A stretch of DNA of 64,000 bases from Nissolia schottii (Eukaryota; Streptophyta; Magnoliopsida; Fabales; Fabaceae): the NCBI GenBank assembly GCA_003254905.1, contig QANU01097513.1, positions 1 through 64,000 of the forward strand, given 5' to 3'. How positions within the stretch are numbered: the first letter of the stretch is position 1; each line of letters starts with the position of its first letter. Positions 1 through 12,621 of this stretch are shown here, piece after piece. The position numbers and the translations under genes were made by a program. The notes under the pieces were generated by a model. The model saw nothing but the letters and a program-made list of their open reading frames with translations, did no database searches and was not told the origin of the DNA.

Positions 1-1590
1 TTTATTTTGGTATTCTAACTGCCTAATGTTTGTATGTTTGATGTAGTAATCCTTTAACGCTCTGTCAATCCTATTAATGGGGCTTTGTAATAAAATATGT
101 ACTTTAAGCTTCTAACTACGTTGATGACATAACTTTTCATCTAAACTTATATGATTATTTTAAATTTACATACTTTAGAAACTAATATTCAATTTTATAT
201 CAAACCAGAGAGTTAATTAGTCTAATGAGTACTACAAATCTGCATTTTCTGATATAATCAATGATCTTGCGAGTCTCTAGCCAAAGATAATTAAGTTATT
301 TAGTACTTCAATAATGTTATGTTAATAGCATCATTATTTTAAGAAACCAAATGGATACAGGGTAGATGTAAGGACCACTGTACATGATTGATATTTGATA
401 GAACTTTTAAGAAACCAATTGTACATATGATTTTAAAGCTCACATAATGCAACAAAGTTATCTTGGAAAAGTTTTGGTATTGTGACACCGTATCAGCAAC
501 TCAGCAAAGATATACAAAATCATTTGGTAGTACATATTAGATACAATTCAGCATGTATAGCACTATAAAAAATTGTTAGTGTTTGACCTAAATTTATGTT
601 TATATTACATACTATATATATATATATTTATATATTATCTAATCTTATAGAATGTTTGACAATTTGTGTTATAGGATATATGTGATGTAAAAATAAGATT
701 TATTAATAAGTTCTGTTTACTTTTAAAGAATGTAGGAGAAATCCCTCTTAGTGTCATACAAAAATATGGGAGAAGATATCGGGATGTTGTCTATGGCATA
801 GATGACAAGGACAATTACTTTTCGTTTAGGATAAGACCATGTTCAACATTGGCTATTATAGATGAAGGGTTTCAGGATATAATAGAATTCTACCAACTTA
901 GAGAGAACTATGTAATAGAGCTATATTCCCTCTCATGACCAATATCCTATTGTTCAACAAGGAGAAGATCCACCCATTGCTAAATTTCAGTTAATATGGT
1001 TTGACTTAAGGAGGTTTTGCACAATTTAATCAACTTATAAATAAAACTTATTTATATTATGGATTATTAAATGCAGGGAGATCCCTGACGCAAGATCTAA
1101 AAATAGGTAATGTCATCAAGGTTAATTTTTTTTATTGACTGTGATACTTTATCAATAAATGTTGCTAAATATATAGATGTGATTTAAGAAAATAATATTA
1201 ATGGTTTTTTTTATTCAATTCATTGCAGGCTTGCGAGTGTGAGAATGTTTAACATAACGATGTTTTGCTACAATGAACATGGCAAGTCATTTTGGTAGAA
1301 TATTAGAAAATGCATGAATTGTGGTTACCTATAACTTTTGTATATATAACTTATGTTTATCTATCAAGTATTGTAATAGTAAGTTTGCACATTAATACTT
1401 CAATATATAAGCTTCATTAGACAATATAGTTGTCATTTTAAACATGTTGCGATCTATTCATTGTTGATAACAAATATTTTATTTTACTATTATTATGATT
1501 ATTACCAAGTATTACAATACGCTATATCTTCAACTATTAACATGTTTTATATACCCGCCGCGCATCGCGCGGGTATAGTATCTAGTATAG
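1..1590. other. AT-rich intergenic sequence upstream of ClpB copy 1
   Basis: This stretch is mostly AT-rich with no long reading frame. It contains a short TA-rich run at about 610-635 and one gene-like fragment at 728-938, listed separately. From about 1590 onward the sequence resembles the intron upstream of the third visible exon of ClpB copy 2 (compare 1600-1740 with about 21650-21790), so the duplicated unit appears to begin near there. Confidence 0.5.
728..938 (+). pseudogene. Unassigned coding-like fragment ending in a stop
   Basis: Read in frame from 729, about 67 codons are open and end at TGA 936-938. The peptide contains GEIPLSVIQKYGRRYRDVV and later RIRPCSTLAIIDEGF. Composition and residue pattern look protein-like rather than random AT-rich translation. 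The style loosely recalls plant B3-domain proteins, but I cannot name the family. There is no start codon, and a possible AG acceptor lies just upstream, so it would be an internal or last exon. I see no partner exons, so a gene relic or transposon-carried fragment is likely. Confidence 0.3.
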
Positions 1591-2295
1591 GATATATAGC
1601 AGCCAGAATGAAAGGGGTTTATCTTATTTTTCACGTGTGCTAATTTAGGTTAAGAGTTGGACTTGCTAGGTTAAGTAACTACGGGGAATAGAAAGGTTGA
1701 GTGGATTAAGAGGGTTACAAGGCCTACCTAGGCATGATGAATCAATTTGATTTTTAAATAATACAAATTAAAATTTTATAATCTTCCTGAACCATTCCAA
1801 TTTTCATGCAAGTGTTTCTCCTTAACAAGGGAATTTTTCATATTTACAAAGTACTTTTTTTATTATAAAAGAAGTGTTTTATTTTTTAAAAAAAGCCAGT
1901 CTAAACAAACCTTGTTATTTTTAAAGAAGTGCTTTTTGTTTAGAAGAAAATCCAAACATACCAAAACTCATTTGAATTTTTTGCTCGTTGGATTGGAGTT
2001 ATGAAATGGATACGATAAAACTTTTTTTTACTTTCTTCTGTTTCCAGCTTATATCCCTTGATGTAGGGGCGCTGGTTGCCGGAACAGAATATCGAGGAAC
2101 ATTCGAAGAAAGGTTAAAATCGACTCTTAAAGAAGTAATCCAATCCAATGGCCGGATTATGCTTTTCATCGATGAAATTCATATCATTGTTGGGGCAGGT
2201 ATCTTGCTTTTTTATACTACCATTTGATCAAATTTTGTCAAACAAAATAAAATGTTTGTTGGTTTTACTTTAAAAGTAATGCATGTAATAGGATT

Positions 2296-5200
2296 TGTAA
2301 CACCCTAGCTAACTGCATACCCTCGAGTAGTACGCAATGCTCACTAGGTTGTTAATCACTTGGTGGGAATACTTATAGTCCCTTATTACTTTTTTGAAAA
2401 TACTTGATTGAGAAAAATATGGACCAATTTAAAACTTTGTTACTGAGTGCTTATTTACAAAATATGAGCCATGTGTGAATCACAGTATATAAGACAAACG
2501 ATAGGACTTACGAATATTCATTATCCTTAGTCTAGGCAGTTACATAATCAATACATGGTCCGTCACAAATGAGTACAACAAGTCACATAATATTATAATA
2601 AAGTACATATACATGTCATAATCATCCATATACATAATAAAAGTTCATCTATCGTATAACCAGCTAAGCATGTCTTCACAGCCTTGAAGATCTGTCCGTC
2701 CGTCATCGGTAGCTTGTCCTCTGTTCCTTTCTGATCCTCTTAGTGCTTCTCATAGCTCACGTCTGCCCCTGGAAGCATAAGTGAGTGGGGGTGAGAACAT
2801 TCGTCCTCAGTGGGTTACCTTGGCGTCGGGGGATCTTTTTAACTCACTTATCAACCAGGCCGCTCAGGTGTTTCTAAGTGAACATACATACTAACATCCT
2901 ACTGATTATTATCTGGCCTAAAGTCCTGAACGGCTTTATCTACTTTACTAGGTGACTGGGGAACTAGTCTTTCTTAACTAAGTTCTCGTGCTTGTTAACT
3001 TTTCTTGCGTACATACATAGCCGTCTCGAGCGTTCTCTTGACGGTATTTACATCATACATATGCTCATATACATCATCATATACTTATATATTACATACT
3101 CATACATCATCATATACTCATTCATTATACATCTTATGCATGAGGGAAACTTGGGGTCTCTTACGCATACCGGCTCACCCGGGTTAGCGTCCTTCTTCTC
3201 ATTCTTTATCATCTTTGTTATCTCGAGTCCTTCCACTCTTGTAACCGTGGCCTTCCGGTTACAACCTGCTTCTAACTCCCTATTGATGACGACCAGGCAG
3301 CGCTCTAACCTGGGTGGTTGCGATCCACCAATGCAACTAGGGTCATTATCGCACATCAATAGAGATAACCATCCACCTAGTGGGATGGCGAGGGGCTGGC
3401 CCTTGCGACGCAACCAAGCGTGGACTCACTTATCATCATCATTACATTATCATCATAGCTTAGATGTGACGTCACCCTTATAACATTCATTCATCTTTCT
3501 TTTGCTTTCTTTCTTTCTTTTCATTAACATCATTAACCAATCCACCTTTTTGGACTGGTGAGGGGCTTGTCCGTAGACGTGCCAAGAGAAGGGATTCCTA
3601 TCATGTAACTACATACCGACTGTTAAGGCACACCAGACCCTTTTGTCTGGAATCCTTCTTCAGATATCATGGTTCCTTAGGGTTCAATTATGCTCTTTTT
3701 ATAACATTAGGTGATGACCTCTAGTTATCTACGGTCGTCCTAAGTCCTGATGACGACCGAGTCCTTGTGATGCATGGTAATATAACACATAATTTCACAA
3801 CCATTCTCATCATGTACCATACCCAAAGTAACAATATAGAATTAGTAGTTAGCCATAGCATCATACTCGACTACAAGCTATACTAAATAAAATTTAAACG
3901 TTTGTTATCTTATATACTCTTATTTTAAATTAATTTAGCCTATATAATACACAATTGAACATCATATCTCGTCTTAATAGATTTAATAGAATATATACAT
4001 AGGACTAATAGAAACAATCATATAATATTATACATAAAGAATTAGCCTTAAATAAGCATATAAGTTAATTTTACTGATCCTTGAAAACAACATCAATTAG
4101 TCTAAAAACATACATAAGCAACAATAGCAACTCTAACAAATAGCAAGTATTACTAATCATCAAGTACGTAATATTTAAGAATACAAACTCAACCAGAGGA
4201 AGTAAAACAAGTATATTACAAAACATATACATTGTTATGTGTAAATTGCTGGTGCAGCAACCAGAAACACGTAATAAGCACATAAAAAGGTAATAAAACA
4301 CATAAAAGCACGTCACATAGAAAAAGCTATCATAAATCATTATTTTATTACTAACCATAGAATTCAATAGTTATTGGCTTCCACTGATGGTAGGTTAATT
4401 AACATTTTAATAATTATCTTCTTTACTACTTTCCCTGTGCACACTCTACGCTCATTGTTCTCACATATTTACAGCGTTAAAGACCTCATGTCCTCCGGTG
4501 CTTATTTAGGCTTTCTACATAGTTCTAATTAGTACAGTTATATTTTTCTAACATCAAAATTATGACAAATCGTCCAAGCATTATAATAAACATATTTTTG
4601 GCATAAAATCTACTAAGTTGGTTTTTCACATATCATACATATAACACATAAAATTCATCAAGGAGATGAATAAAGCAGGATTACCCACAAATATAGTTAT
4701 AATTTTCTAACCTCAAAAATGCCTAAAATCATCTATGCCGCATAGTAAACATATTTTTCACATAAAATCTATTAAATCAGTTTCTCAGATATAAGCACAT
4801 AAAGCAACATAAATATCCACATAGACAGTGGGTTTAGGATTACCCACTTCCTAAGCATTTTCTGAATCGGCAGAAATGAAGAGAAAAATATCCTCTTTGC
4901 GTTGATGTGCTCCTCCTATTTTTCTGAGTCCGGCAGCATAACCGCAGTGTGCACAACCAGAACCGAAACTTATGAAAACTGAAGAAATTTGGGAGATGGA
5001 TTTGGAGATAATGAAGTCTCGGAAGGTTGGCTATTTGTAGCCAAAGTTTTGGCCTTAAAAAGAAAGGAAAAAAAAGAAAAAATAAAAAGGAATAAGGTGG
5101 CATTGAATGCACCGAATACATTTAGTCTTGGTTGGGTTAAATGCTTCAGAAGCATTTGATTTTCTTTCCCTTAGACCATTGACCACGTTGGTTAAGTGGT

Positions 5201-5590
5201 TAAAATTTGGTTTTGAAATTTTTTGATCATGTTTGATCGCGTTTGCTCGTGTACGAATATCCTAAAAATATTCCGAGCACATAGCCGTGATCTACTAATT
5301 TTCCTGATCATAGTGGTATGTCAGGTTAAAGTATTAGTGAATATTTCTCTGTGAGAGTATATTTTACAGATACCTTTGGGACCTAACGGGATCTCCGATT
5401 TGGCCAAAAATTGGCACGGACCTTGCCACATCTCGCAAGACCATGAAACAATTATTTCGAATGGAGTTTGAAAGAGATATGTCTTATAAATAATTTTTCC
5501 AGTCCAAATAATCGTCCTTAATGTACTTTTAATTAAGCAAAATTAGGATTTGAGCAAAATCTTCATAAGGGAAAAATTCGGGATGTTACA
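2296..5590. mobile_element. Probable solo LTR (3.3 kb) inside a ClpB copy 1 intron
   Basis: Comparison with the same intron of copy 2 (around 23180) shows an inserted block that begins TGTAACACCC and ends GGGATGTTACA, the TG...CA ends of a retrotransposon LTR. The flanks are GGATT (2291-2295) and TGATT (5591-5595), a 5-bp target-site duplication with one mismatch, and the uninterrupted copy 2 site reads GGATTTAGTT. No integrase, reverse transcriptase or second LTR is seen, so a solo LTR is the simplest reading. Terminal sequence and length recall Ty3/Gypsy elements, but the family is inferred. The interior holds TTTC and CATCATATA simple repeats and no credible gene. Confidence 0.75.
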
Positions 5591-7332
5591 TGATTTAGTT
5601 GGATGCACGTCTTAACAAAATTTAGTTTTTTATCATGTTAGTTTACAACTACCTACTAAATTCAATCTCACAATTCATTCTATCATCATTTTCAAATTTT
5701 AATAACAGTTTCAACTTTTCTCTGAAACTTCTCTCACATCTCTCTCTGAAACTCTTGCTCTGTACTTCATTGATACTCATCTTATTAATATTTAAAAATA
5801 AAATATGTGACTTGGCAAGCTAGCTGGTTATTATAATATCTTTAGCCTTTTTTCTTTTTTCTAAGTAATATTGAATAAGTGAGCAGGAATGGACTGAGGC
5901 CACCGTATAATTACTCTAATTGAGTATGATTGCAAGTGTAATATAACAACGTATCATGTACTTGAATTAGGTGCTACATCAAAGGGTGCAATGGATGCTG
6001 CTAATATCTTAAAGCCTATGCTCAGTGGTGGACAGCTGCAATGCATAGGCGCGACAACATTGGACGAGTATCGAAAGTACATAGAAAAAGACGCAGCGCT
6101 GGAGCGTCGGTTCCAGCAGGTTTATGTGGACCCACCAACTGTAAAAGACACCATTGTAATGCTAGAGGGAGCATCACGGAGTTCGCATTTCTAACCATGC
6201 ACTTCAGGAAGCTGCAATTATGTCAGATCGATACATACCTGCAAGATTTTTGCCTGACAAAGGTAACAATAATTGTTACTTTTAAGATAACATTTAGGTC
6301 AAATTCTTTAATTAGGTATTGACAGCATATTGTATTTTTTTAATGATGTTCATGAGTGCAAGCTACTTGGAAATTGCAGCGATTGATCTGGTTGATGAAG
6401 CTGCTGCTAAACTGAAGATGGAAATGACTTCTAAACCTGCTGATCTCGATAAGATCGACAAGGAAATCTTGAAAAAAGAGATGGAGAAACTCTCTCTTGA
6501 GAATGAGAATAATGGCAGGGATTCTACACAGAGGCCAGAAAGGTTGGTAGTTCTTGATAGAGAGATCTTTGACCTTAAACTAAGGCAGGAGAAGTTGACC
6601 AATCAGTGGAATGATGAGAAGTCTGCAATGACACAAATGCATACCATACAAAAATTGGTGAGTAATTACGCATGTTTTCTTGGTACCCAAAATCTTACTA
6701 TATATCAGTGATAATATATAATTATTTTATTTCACCATCAATTTTTGGGTACACTTTGAATGCAGATAGATGACATGAATCTCAAGATTCAAGAGGCTGA
6801 GCGTGGATATGATCTCGCCTATGCAGCCGAGCTAAAGCGCACTAGGCAATCCTTGCAACAAGACCTTGAGAATCTAAAGGAGTTAAGCACAAGAAGAGAT
6901 CGAAACTCTAGTCTGCTGAGGCAGGAAGTCGCAGGAGAGGACATTGCCGAAATTGTAAGCAACTGGACCGGTATTCCCGTCACCAAACTCAAACAACCTG
7001 ATGACTACAAGTTGGTCGTCGAATCAGAGAGCGAGCTCCACAAGCGGGTCGTCGGACAAGACCACGCCGTAAAGGCAGTGGCCAGTGCCATCCAACGGTT
7101 GAGAGCCGGTCTCGCCGATCCCCTCCGCCCGATCGCCAGCTTCGTCTTTCTAGGCCCCACAGGGGTCGGAAAGACAGAGCTGGCGAAAACCGTTGCGTCT
7201 TACCTTTTTCACAGGGAGGACGCGCTCGTGCGCATCGACATGAGCGAGTACACGGAGCCCCACTCGTTGTCGAGGCTGATTGGCGCTCCGCCTGGGTACG
7301 TGGGCCACGACGATCAGGCCGGGCAGCTGACC

Positions 7333-7921
7333 GAGCCCGTTCGCCGCAGGCCCTATTCTGTCGTTTTGCTCGATGAGATCGAGAAGGCGCACCCGAACGC
7401 TTTGAATGTGCTCCTTTCGATCTTGTATGATGGGAGAGTAACTGACTCCAGTAACCGCACCGTGAATTTCACCAACACGGTTATCATCATGACCTCAAAT
7501 GTTGGATCTGACAAGATTCTAGAGCTGGATGCAGCTGGGTTAGATTATGAAGAGCTGAAGAAGCTAGTGCTGGAGGAAGTTGCGCGCTCCTCCAACTTCT
7601 CGCCTGAGTTCATGAACCGTGTTGATNGAGCCCGTTCGCCGCAGGCCCTATTCTGTCGTTTTGCTCGATGAGATCGAGAAGGCGCACACGAACGCTTTGA
7701 ATGTGCTCCTTTCGATCTTGGATGATGGGAGAGTAACTGACTCGAGTAACCGCACCGTGAATTTCACCAACACGGTTATAATCATGACCTCAAATGTTGG
7801 ATCTGACAAGATTCTAGAGCTGGATGCAGCTGGGTTAGATTATGAAGAGCTGAAGAAGCTAGTGCTGGAGGAAGTTGCGCGCTCCTCCAACTTCTCGCCT
7901 GAGTTCATGAACCGTGTTGAT
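7333..7921 (+). repeat. 294-bp direct duplication across a single-N join
   Basis: The sequence 7333-7626 recurs after N 7627 at 7628-7921, starting with GAGCCCGTTCGCC in both. The two versions differ at about four positions, including TATGAT versus GATGAT in the LxDGR codons. A lone N between two overlapping versions of one exon is the signature of two contig ends that were not merged, or of paralogous pieces joined by a scaffolder. It should not be read as a genuine double exon. Confidence 0.8.
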
Positions 7922-9261
7922 CAATGTATCGTGTTTCGGAGTCTCACCGGTCCCCAAATAACTGAAATTGTCAAGTTAGAGGTAATTCCACTTCTTACTT
8001 ACTACTTTCTTAATAATGAGAAATATTACTATGACAACTCAATTTGATATTCACATTTATAAAAGTGTGAGGTCTATCATGGATGTGACATTTCCATGAA
8101 TGTAGTTGTTTAAAATAACATGTGTTCCTTTGTTTTAAAAGTATAAAAATTACCTTAAAATTTGTTCTCAAAAATGTTTATTATATTCTTTTTTATTAGA
8201 TATACAAAAATTAGTTGAAGAATTATTTTAAGACAAAGACAATTTAATGTTTTCGTTTATTATGTTTTCGTTTATTTCTTTAAATATGTTTTTGTCCCCA
8301 CTATCTTCATATTTTCTATTTGGCGACACTTACTAAACATTACCTAAGAGTTGTTAAATTAAGTTGTCATGATAACATGATTCAACAGTACTAATCAATC
8401 GCAATTAAAAAAAAGATAAAATGCAATTTTGCTCATGATTTAGAGTGGAGTGCAATTTTAAACTGTTTGCGGAAATTATCCCATGTTTAATTAATATGTG
8501 AAAGTTGAGTCAGTTATTGTCAAGTTCATTAAGCCTTCTAACATGAATTGCAAGGGTAATAATAATGTTGAATTGTATCTCAGTTGAAGCAAGTGGAGCA
8601 GAGAATCGAATCTAATACGAAGATAAAAATCCAAGTGACGGATGATGCTATAGAAGATCTTGCCAGGTGGGGGTATGAGACAAAGTATGGTGCTAGGCCG
8701 GTGAAGCGAGCGATTCAGCAGAATATTGTGGATAAACTTGCCCCACTCATTCTAAATGGTGGATTTAAGGAGGGTGACACAATTTCAATAGACAGAGATC
8801 CTACAACATCACCAAAGCTTTCTTTTAAGAAGCTAGCTTGAAGCACTGTATTTATACAAAATTACTTTGTTTACTTGAATAACATTTTGGAACTCGTCAT
8901 TTCTTTTACTGCAACCTATATTTTTCTACGTGTGCTTGGTGTTTGTAATTTGTGTGTAAGCTTAATTTTTGGGTAAAACTCTTATAAAAGCCAAAGGAAG
9001 CACTTGTTATGCAAATGCTTGTGTGATGCACATGTTTGCAATAAATGCAATATTGTTTTATTCCCTGACAAACAACATAAATTTTATTTTACTTACATTC
9101 TTTTACATGTGCATTACTCTTTAAGTAAGGGTGTTCAAATTCAATTCAATCTATCTAAGTCCTGTTCTTCCTCAAATCTCATTCTTCTACCTCCCCAGAC
9201 CCGACTGCCCTGGTAAGGTGCGTTTTTTTATTTGTGAATGTACTCAAAAAAATCCAAATTG

Positions 9262-9425
9262 AAACAGCCTATAGGGTTCAGATTCTTCGACACATGAAAT
9301 CCGCGCCGTGAAACGTGACATCGAAGCTAATATATTGGGAACTGTAGGGTCGCCTATCGGTATGGCTCCGGAAGCTTTCATCCCAATTTTTGCGCTCAGC
9401 TACTTGAAATCGAACAATCTATTAG
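9262..9425 (+). pseudogene. Unidentified conserved coding-like fragment, copy A
   Basis: One frame reads RDIEANILGTVGSPIGM followed by APEAFIPIFALSYLKS, a protein-like composition. The related copy at 12622-12786 keeps most residues (IEADILGTVGSPIGM), and many differences are conservative. An in-frame stop lies just upstream of RDIE, so there is no open start. The antisense frame is also partly open, so the true strand is uncertain. I do not recognise the family. It sits right before a Copia-type LTR, so it may be flanking gene sequence. Confidence 0.35.
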
Positions 9426-9652
9426 AATATATAGATGATATAGTTAATAATTGTAATTGTGATTAATAATTGTAATAGTTAGTTAGGATTAGCTAATAGT
9501 TTAGCTAATTAACTAATGGTTAGTGGTTATCATGAGTCTCTATATAAGCAAGCACTACTTGTAGTTTGTAATTTTTCTCATTTTATCAATTTCATTCAGT
9601 TTCTATTCTCTTTTCTCCTTGATACCCTGGATTTCAACACGGTATCAGAGTA
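9420..9652 (+). mobile_element. Copia-type LTR with adjacent tRNA-Met primer-binding site (unit A)
   Basis: An AT-rich LTR-like block with a TATATAAGC promoter motif (about 9541) and a T/C-rich 3' part ends near CAACA and is followed by GGTATCAGAG. That motif matches the tRNA-iMet-complementary primer-binding site typical of plant Copia elements. Pyrimidine-rich leader sequence follows. No gag-pol reading frame is present, so it is a truncated 5' end. The PBS start has a substitution compared with unit B. Confidence 0.65.
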
Positions 9653-10089
9653 TTGACATCCACCCTGAACATTCCGAAGTACTCATTTTCTTTTTCCGTT
9701 TTTTTTCTTCTTTCATTTTCTTTCATTTTCCCGCTTCCTAAACACTTTTTCTTTGGATTCTTTCACTTTCTTTGTTTATTTTCTCACAATGTCTCCCTTC
9801 AGTTATGCAGAGAACATTCTGCATTTTCCTCTTTTTTCCTTTTCTTTCTCACTTTCTCGGTGTGCAACTCACACTCTCTGCATAGAAGGTTTCCAAATAA
9901 CTCCGTGCATGCGAATTTCACTTTTCAAAAATGCCCTTGGACCAATTTATCATTTTGACCTTTTGATGGCAACATCCATGACATCATGTAGCCTAGTCAT
10001 TACATGACTCATGCTTTGAATGTTGACTTTGGCCATTTGGGCCCTTCTTGGCCATGTATGGCCTTTGTGTTTTGGCCACTTTTTGTGGC

Positions 10090-10478
10090 TAAGAATTAAG
10101 GGTCACATCCAGATCAACTTTGATCAGGTTTGGTCGTTCTTGATTCTAGTACTTCGCGTATGGTTATTATAAAAATATTCTGATCACGTCCTTGTGATCT
10201 CCTAATTTTTCTAATGAAGAATTTAGGTTGATCTAAGGTATTTGTGAGCTTTCTTCTGTAACCGTATATTTTACAGATACCTTAGACACCCTATTGTACT
10301 CAGATGACAAAAATGATTTATTCTATTGTCTAGAGAATTTTATGAAAATGAGCAAAATTATTTATACAGATACTTTTAACCTAAGAGTTCATATTTCTAA
10401 TGGTTTACCTTACAATAAAAGTTCCTAGGCATTTATCTAGCAAGATTTTTACTAAGGAGAAAGCGAGATGTTACAGTA
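10090..10478. mobile_element. LTR 3'-end fragment related to the 2296-5590 element
   Basis: The stretch shares the motif order of the 3' end of the solo LTR in ClpB copy 1: TGATC-rich start, a GTGATCT motif, ATTTTACAGATACCTT, and a terminus GAGATGTTACA at 10477. It lies in a block of roughly 650 bp (about 9835-10490) present in duplication unit A and missing from unit B, so it was inserted in A after duplication or deleted from B. Confidence 0.55.
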
Positions 10479-11310
10479 CACATGTCTTTATCTGCCACAT
10501 TGGCCTGTTCTAGACTATTCCTATAGCATATATACTGATGTGTGCTATATGATTTAATGTTAGAAATTGATATTTTTTAATAAAATATTTGTAAAGAAGT
10601 GTATCATAGTTCAAATGACCAACAAATTTCTAAATCCTATAATGGAAGAATTAACATGAAAGACTTTTATATCTTGCAAGGACAATTTTGTCCAAAAAGT
10701 TTACCTAATTGTGTGTCACATCAATTATCGCCATTAGAAAAATAATGAAGGAATTAACGTAACTAATTTTTACATTTTACTGACACAATTTTGACCAATT
10801 TTTTTTTATAACATAAACGAATTTAACAAAAATAAAAATCAATAAAAATCAAATTTGGGATTTTTTCCATTTAGTTTTTATTGGGTCATGTAATTCCATT
10901 TCATCTAACCATCACAGCCACTTTTGTTATAATGAAATTACTATTTTATTTATGTAGCATTACTCATAATTCATATATTTATTTCATAGCATATATTATA
11001 TATAGAATCTCCTTACATATATAAATAAATGTAACTTTAAGGTATTAATTGGTAGTTAAAAGTTTTTATATAATTATTTAATCATATATTATCATATCAA
11101 TAAAAATATTTAATTCTTAAGTTATAGTTTCAAAAAGTTACACATTGACTGACGTATAATTAAATGACATTACATAAAAAAAAATCTATCAAAACTTAAT
11201 TAAGAAAAACTACCCCCATCAAAAAAAAGTTAAGAACTACATTGTGTGAATCAAAACAAAAACTACATTATCTCATAAATAAAATAATAAGAAAAAGTTA
11301 AAGAAAAGTT

Positions 11311-11330
11311 ACACACACACACACACACAC
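11311..11330. repeat. (AC)10 microsatellite
   Basis: Ten AC repeats in unit A. At the equivalent place in unit B (about 14884-14897) the run is shorter and interrupted, so the two duplicates have diverged in repeat number. Confidence 0.9.
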
Positions 11331-12621
11331 ATATATAAATATAATATGAAGACCTGCATAGTATATAAAGCTAATGATGACTTTAGAAGACCCGCTTTCT
11401 CCTATGTGTTTCTTATTAAATAGATTAAAGAATGCAATACTCATTGTGATACCCCAAATATTATAAGTTGTTTAATGCCCCAAATATTATAAGTTGTTTA
11501 ATGCCAAGCACTTGCCAGGTAATGTGTGTGGTTTTTCTGATTTCTGAGTCATTCTTTCATCTTTCATTGAGGAAGAATTTATGTCAAAAAAAAAAAAACA
11601 GAGTTTATTAGAACTCCCTAAAACATCTTCATCCTTAAACCTAAAAAAAAGAAAAGAAGAGGGATAAATATAAGCGAGCAGGGTTAGACAATAAATATGT
11701 AGGTTAGAGATAGAAATGTTTCTTTCATGAAGGATATATATTATATAAGATTTTCTCAGCATTTCTTTTGATCTCCCAGTAAAGATTATAAAATATATCG
11801 ATGAACTAAATTATTTGTTCTGTTATGTAGTAATTTTTTAATTTAGTAAAATTAAAAAAGAAAATTATGGTTAAATACATCTTGTAAGTAGCCATTTTTT
11901 TGGGTGAGTCCTAACATTAATTTTTTTTTAAACGCATTTAATCATTTTTTTTAAGTTTGAATAAGTCAAAATTGGAAACATATATTTATTTATAGGTTTG
12001 GTGTATGCATAGACCTTCACTGTGAGATGGGAAGACCACGCACATGACTTGCCTAGAAAGCATGGCAGCCGTGGCCGTTTCATAAAATATAAAATGGAAG
12101 ACTTAAAAGGAAGACTTGCTTAAATTCTTTATTCTCTTACTTATCTTGTTGCAATTTGAATTCATCTCAATCCAAGCATTTTTTTTAGGGTTTAGATTAG
12201 ATTAAAAGACCCCTTTTTATAGACAATTACTTTGTTTACTTGAATAACATTTTGGAACTGGTCATTTCTTTTACTGCAACCTATACTTTTCTACGTGTGC
12301 TTGGTGTTTGTAATTTGTGTGTAAGCTTATTGTTAATGGTTTGGGTAAAACTCTTATAAAAGCCAAAGGAAGCACTTGTTATGCAATTGCTTGTGTGATG
12401 CACTTGTTTGTAATAAATGCAATATTGTTTTATTCCCTGACAAACAATATAAATTACTCTTTAAGTAAGAGTGTTCAAATTCAATTCAATCTATCAATGT
12501 CCTGTTCTTCATCAAATATCATTCTTCTTCCTCCCCTAACCCCGATCGCCCTGGTAAGGTGCGTTTTTTTTTTTATTATTATTTGTGAATGTACTCAAAG
12601 ACATCCAAATTGAAACAGCCT

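Larger units (their letters stand above)
2048..8841 (+). pseudogene. ClpB-like (HSP100) chaperone, copy 1, broken
   Basis: Exons homologous to plant organellar-type ClpB can be followed with GT-AG borders: 2048-2198 (pore-loop EYRG and Walker [10 protein letters not shown] of NBD1), 5971-6262, 6380-6657 (start of the M domain), 6766-7981 (rest of the M domain plus NBD2 with Walker A GPTGVGKT, Walker [12 protein letters not shown] and arginine-finger region FMNRVD) and 8584-8841 (C-terminal subdomain ending LSFKKLA). ClpB is a hexameric AAA+ disaggregase that threads aggregated protein through its pore. Several lesions make this copy a pseudogene. The exons with the NBD1 Walker A and [10 protein letters not shown] are absent. 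A 20-bp deletion after 6170, relative to copy 2, shifts frame and gives a stop within nine codons. A 3.3-kb LTR sits in an intron. N 7627 joins two overlapping pieces, and before it the conserved LDDGR reads LYDGR. Confidence 0.88.
8860..12220 (+). repeat. Tandem segmental duplication, unit A
   Basis: This unit of about 3.4 kb is repeated immediately downstream at 12225-15782. It begins in the ClpB copy 1 3' flank (ATTACTTTGTTTACTTGAAT) and ends near GGGTTTAGATTAGATTAAAA. It holds an unidentified coding-like fragment, a Copia-type LTR with primer-binding site, an LTR fragment absent from unit B, and AT-rich DNA. The last several hundred bases are almost identical between units (for example 11761-12110 against 15311-15660), whereas earlier parts differ by substitutions and insertions. 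Confidence 0.88.

Noticed and set aside
2992-3483. Overlapping frames of 100-160 codons on both strands
   Set aside because: They lie inside the solo LTR, are partly simple CATCATATA repeat, and show no protein family.
9653-9958. Phe/Ser-rich frame of 101 codons
   Set aside because: It is a pyrimidine-rich retroelement leader, repeated in unit B with frame breaks.
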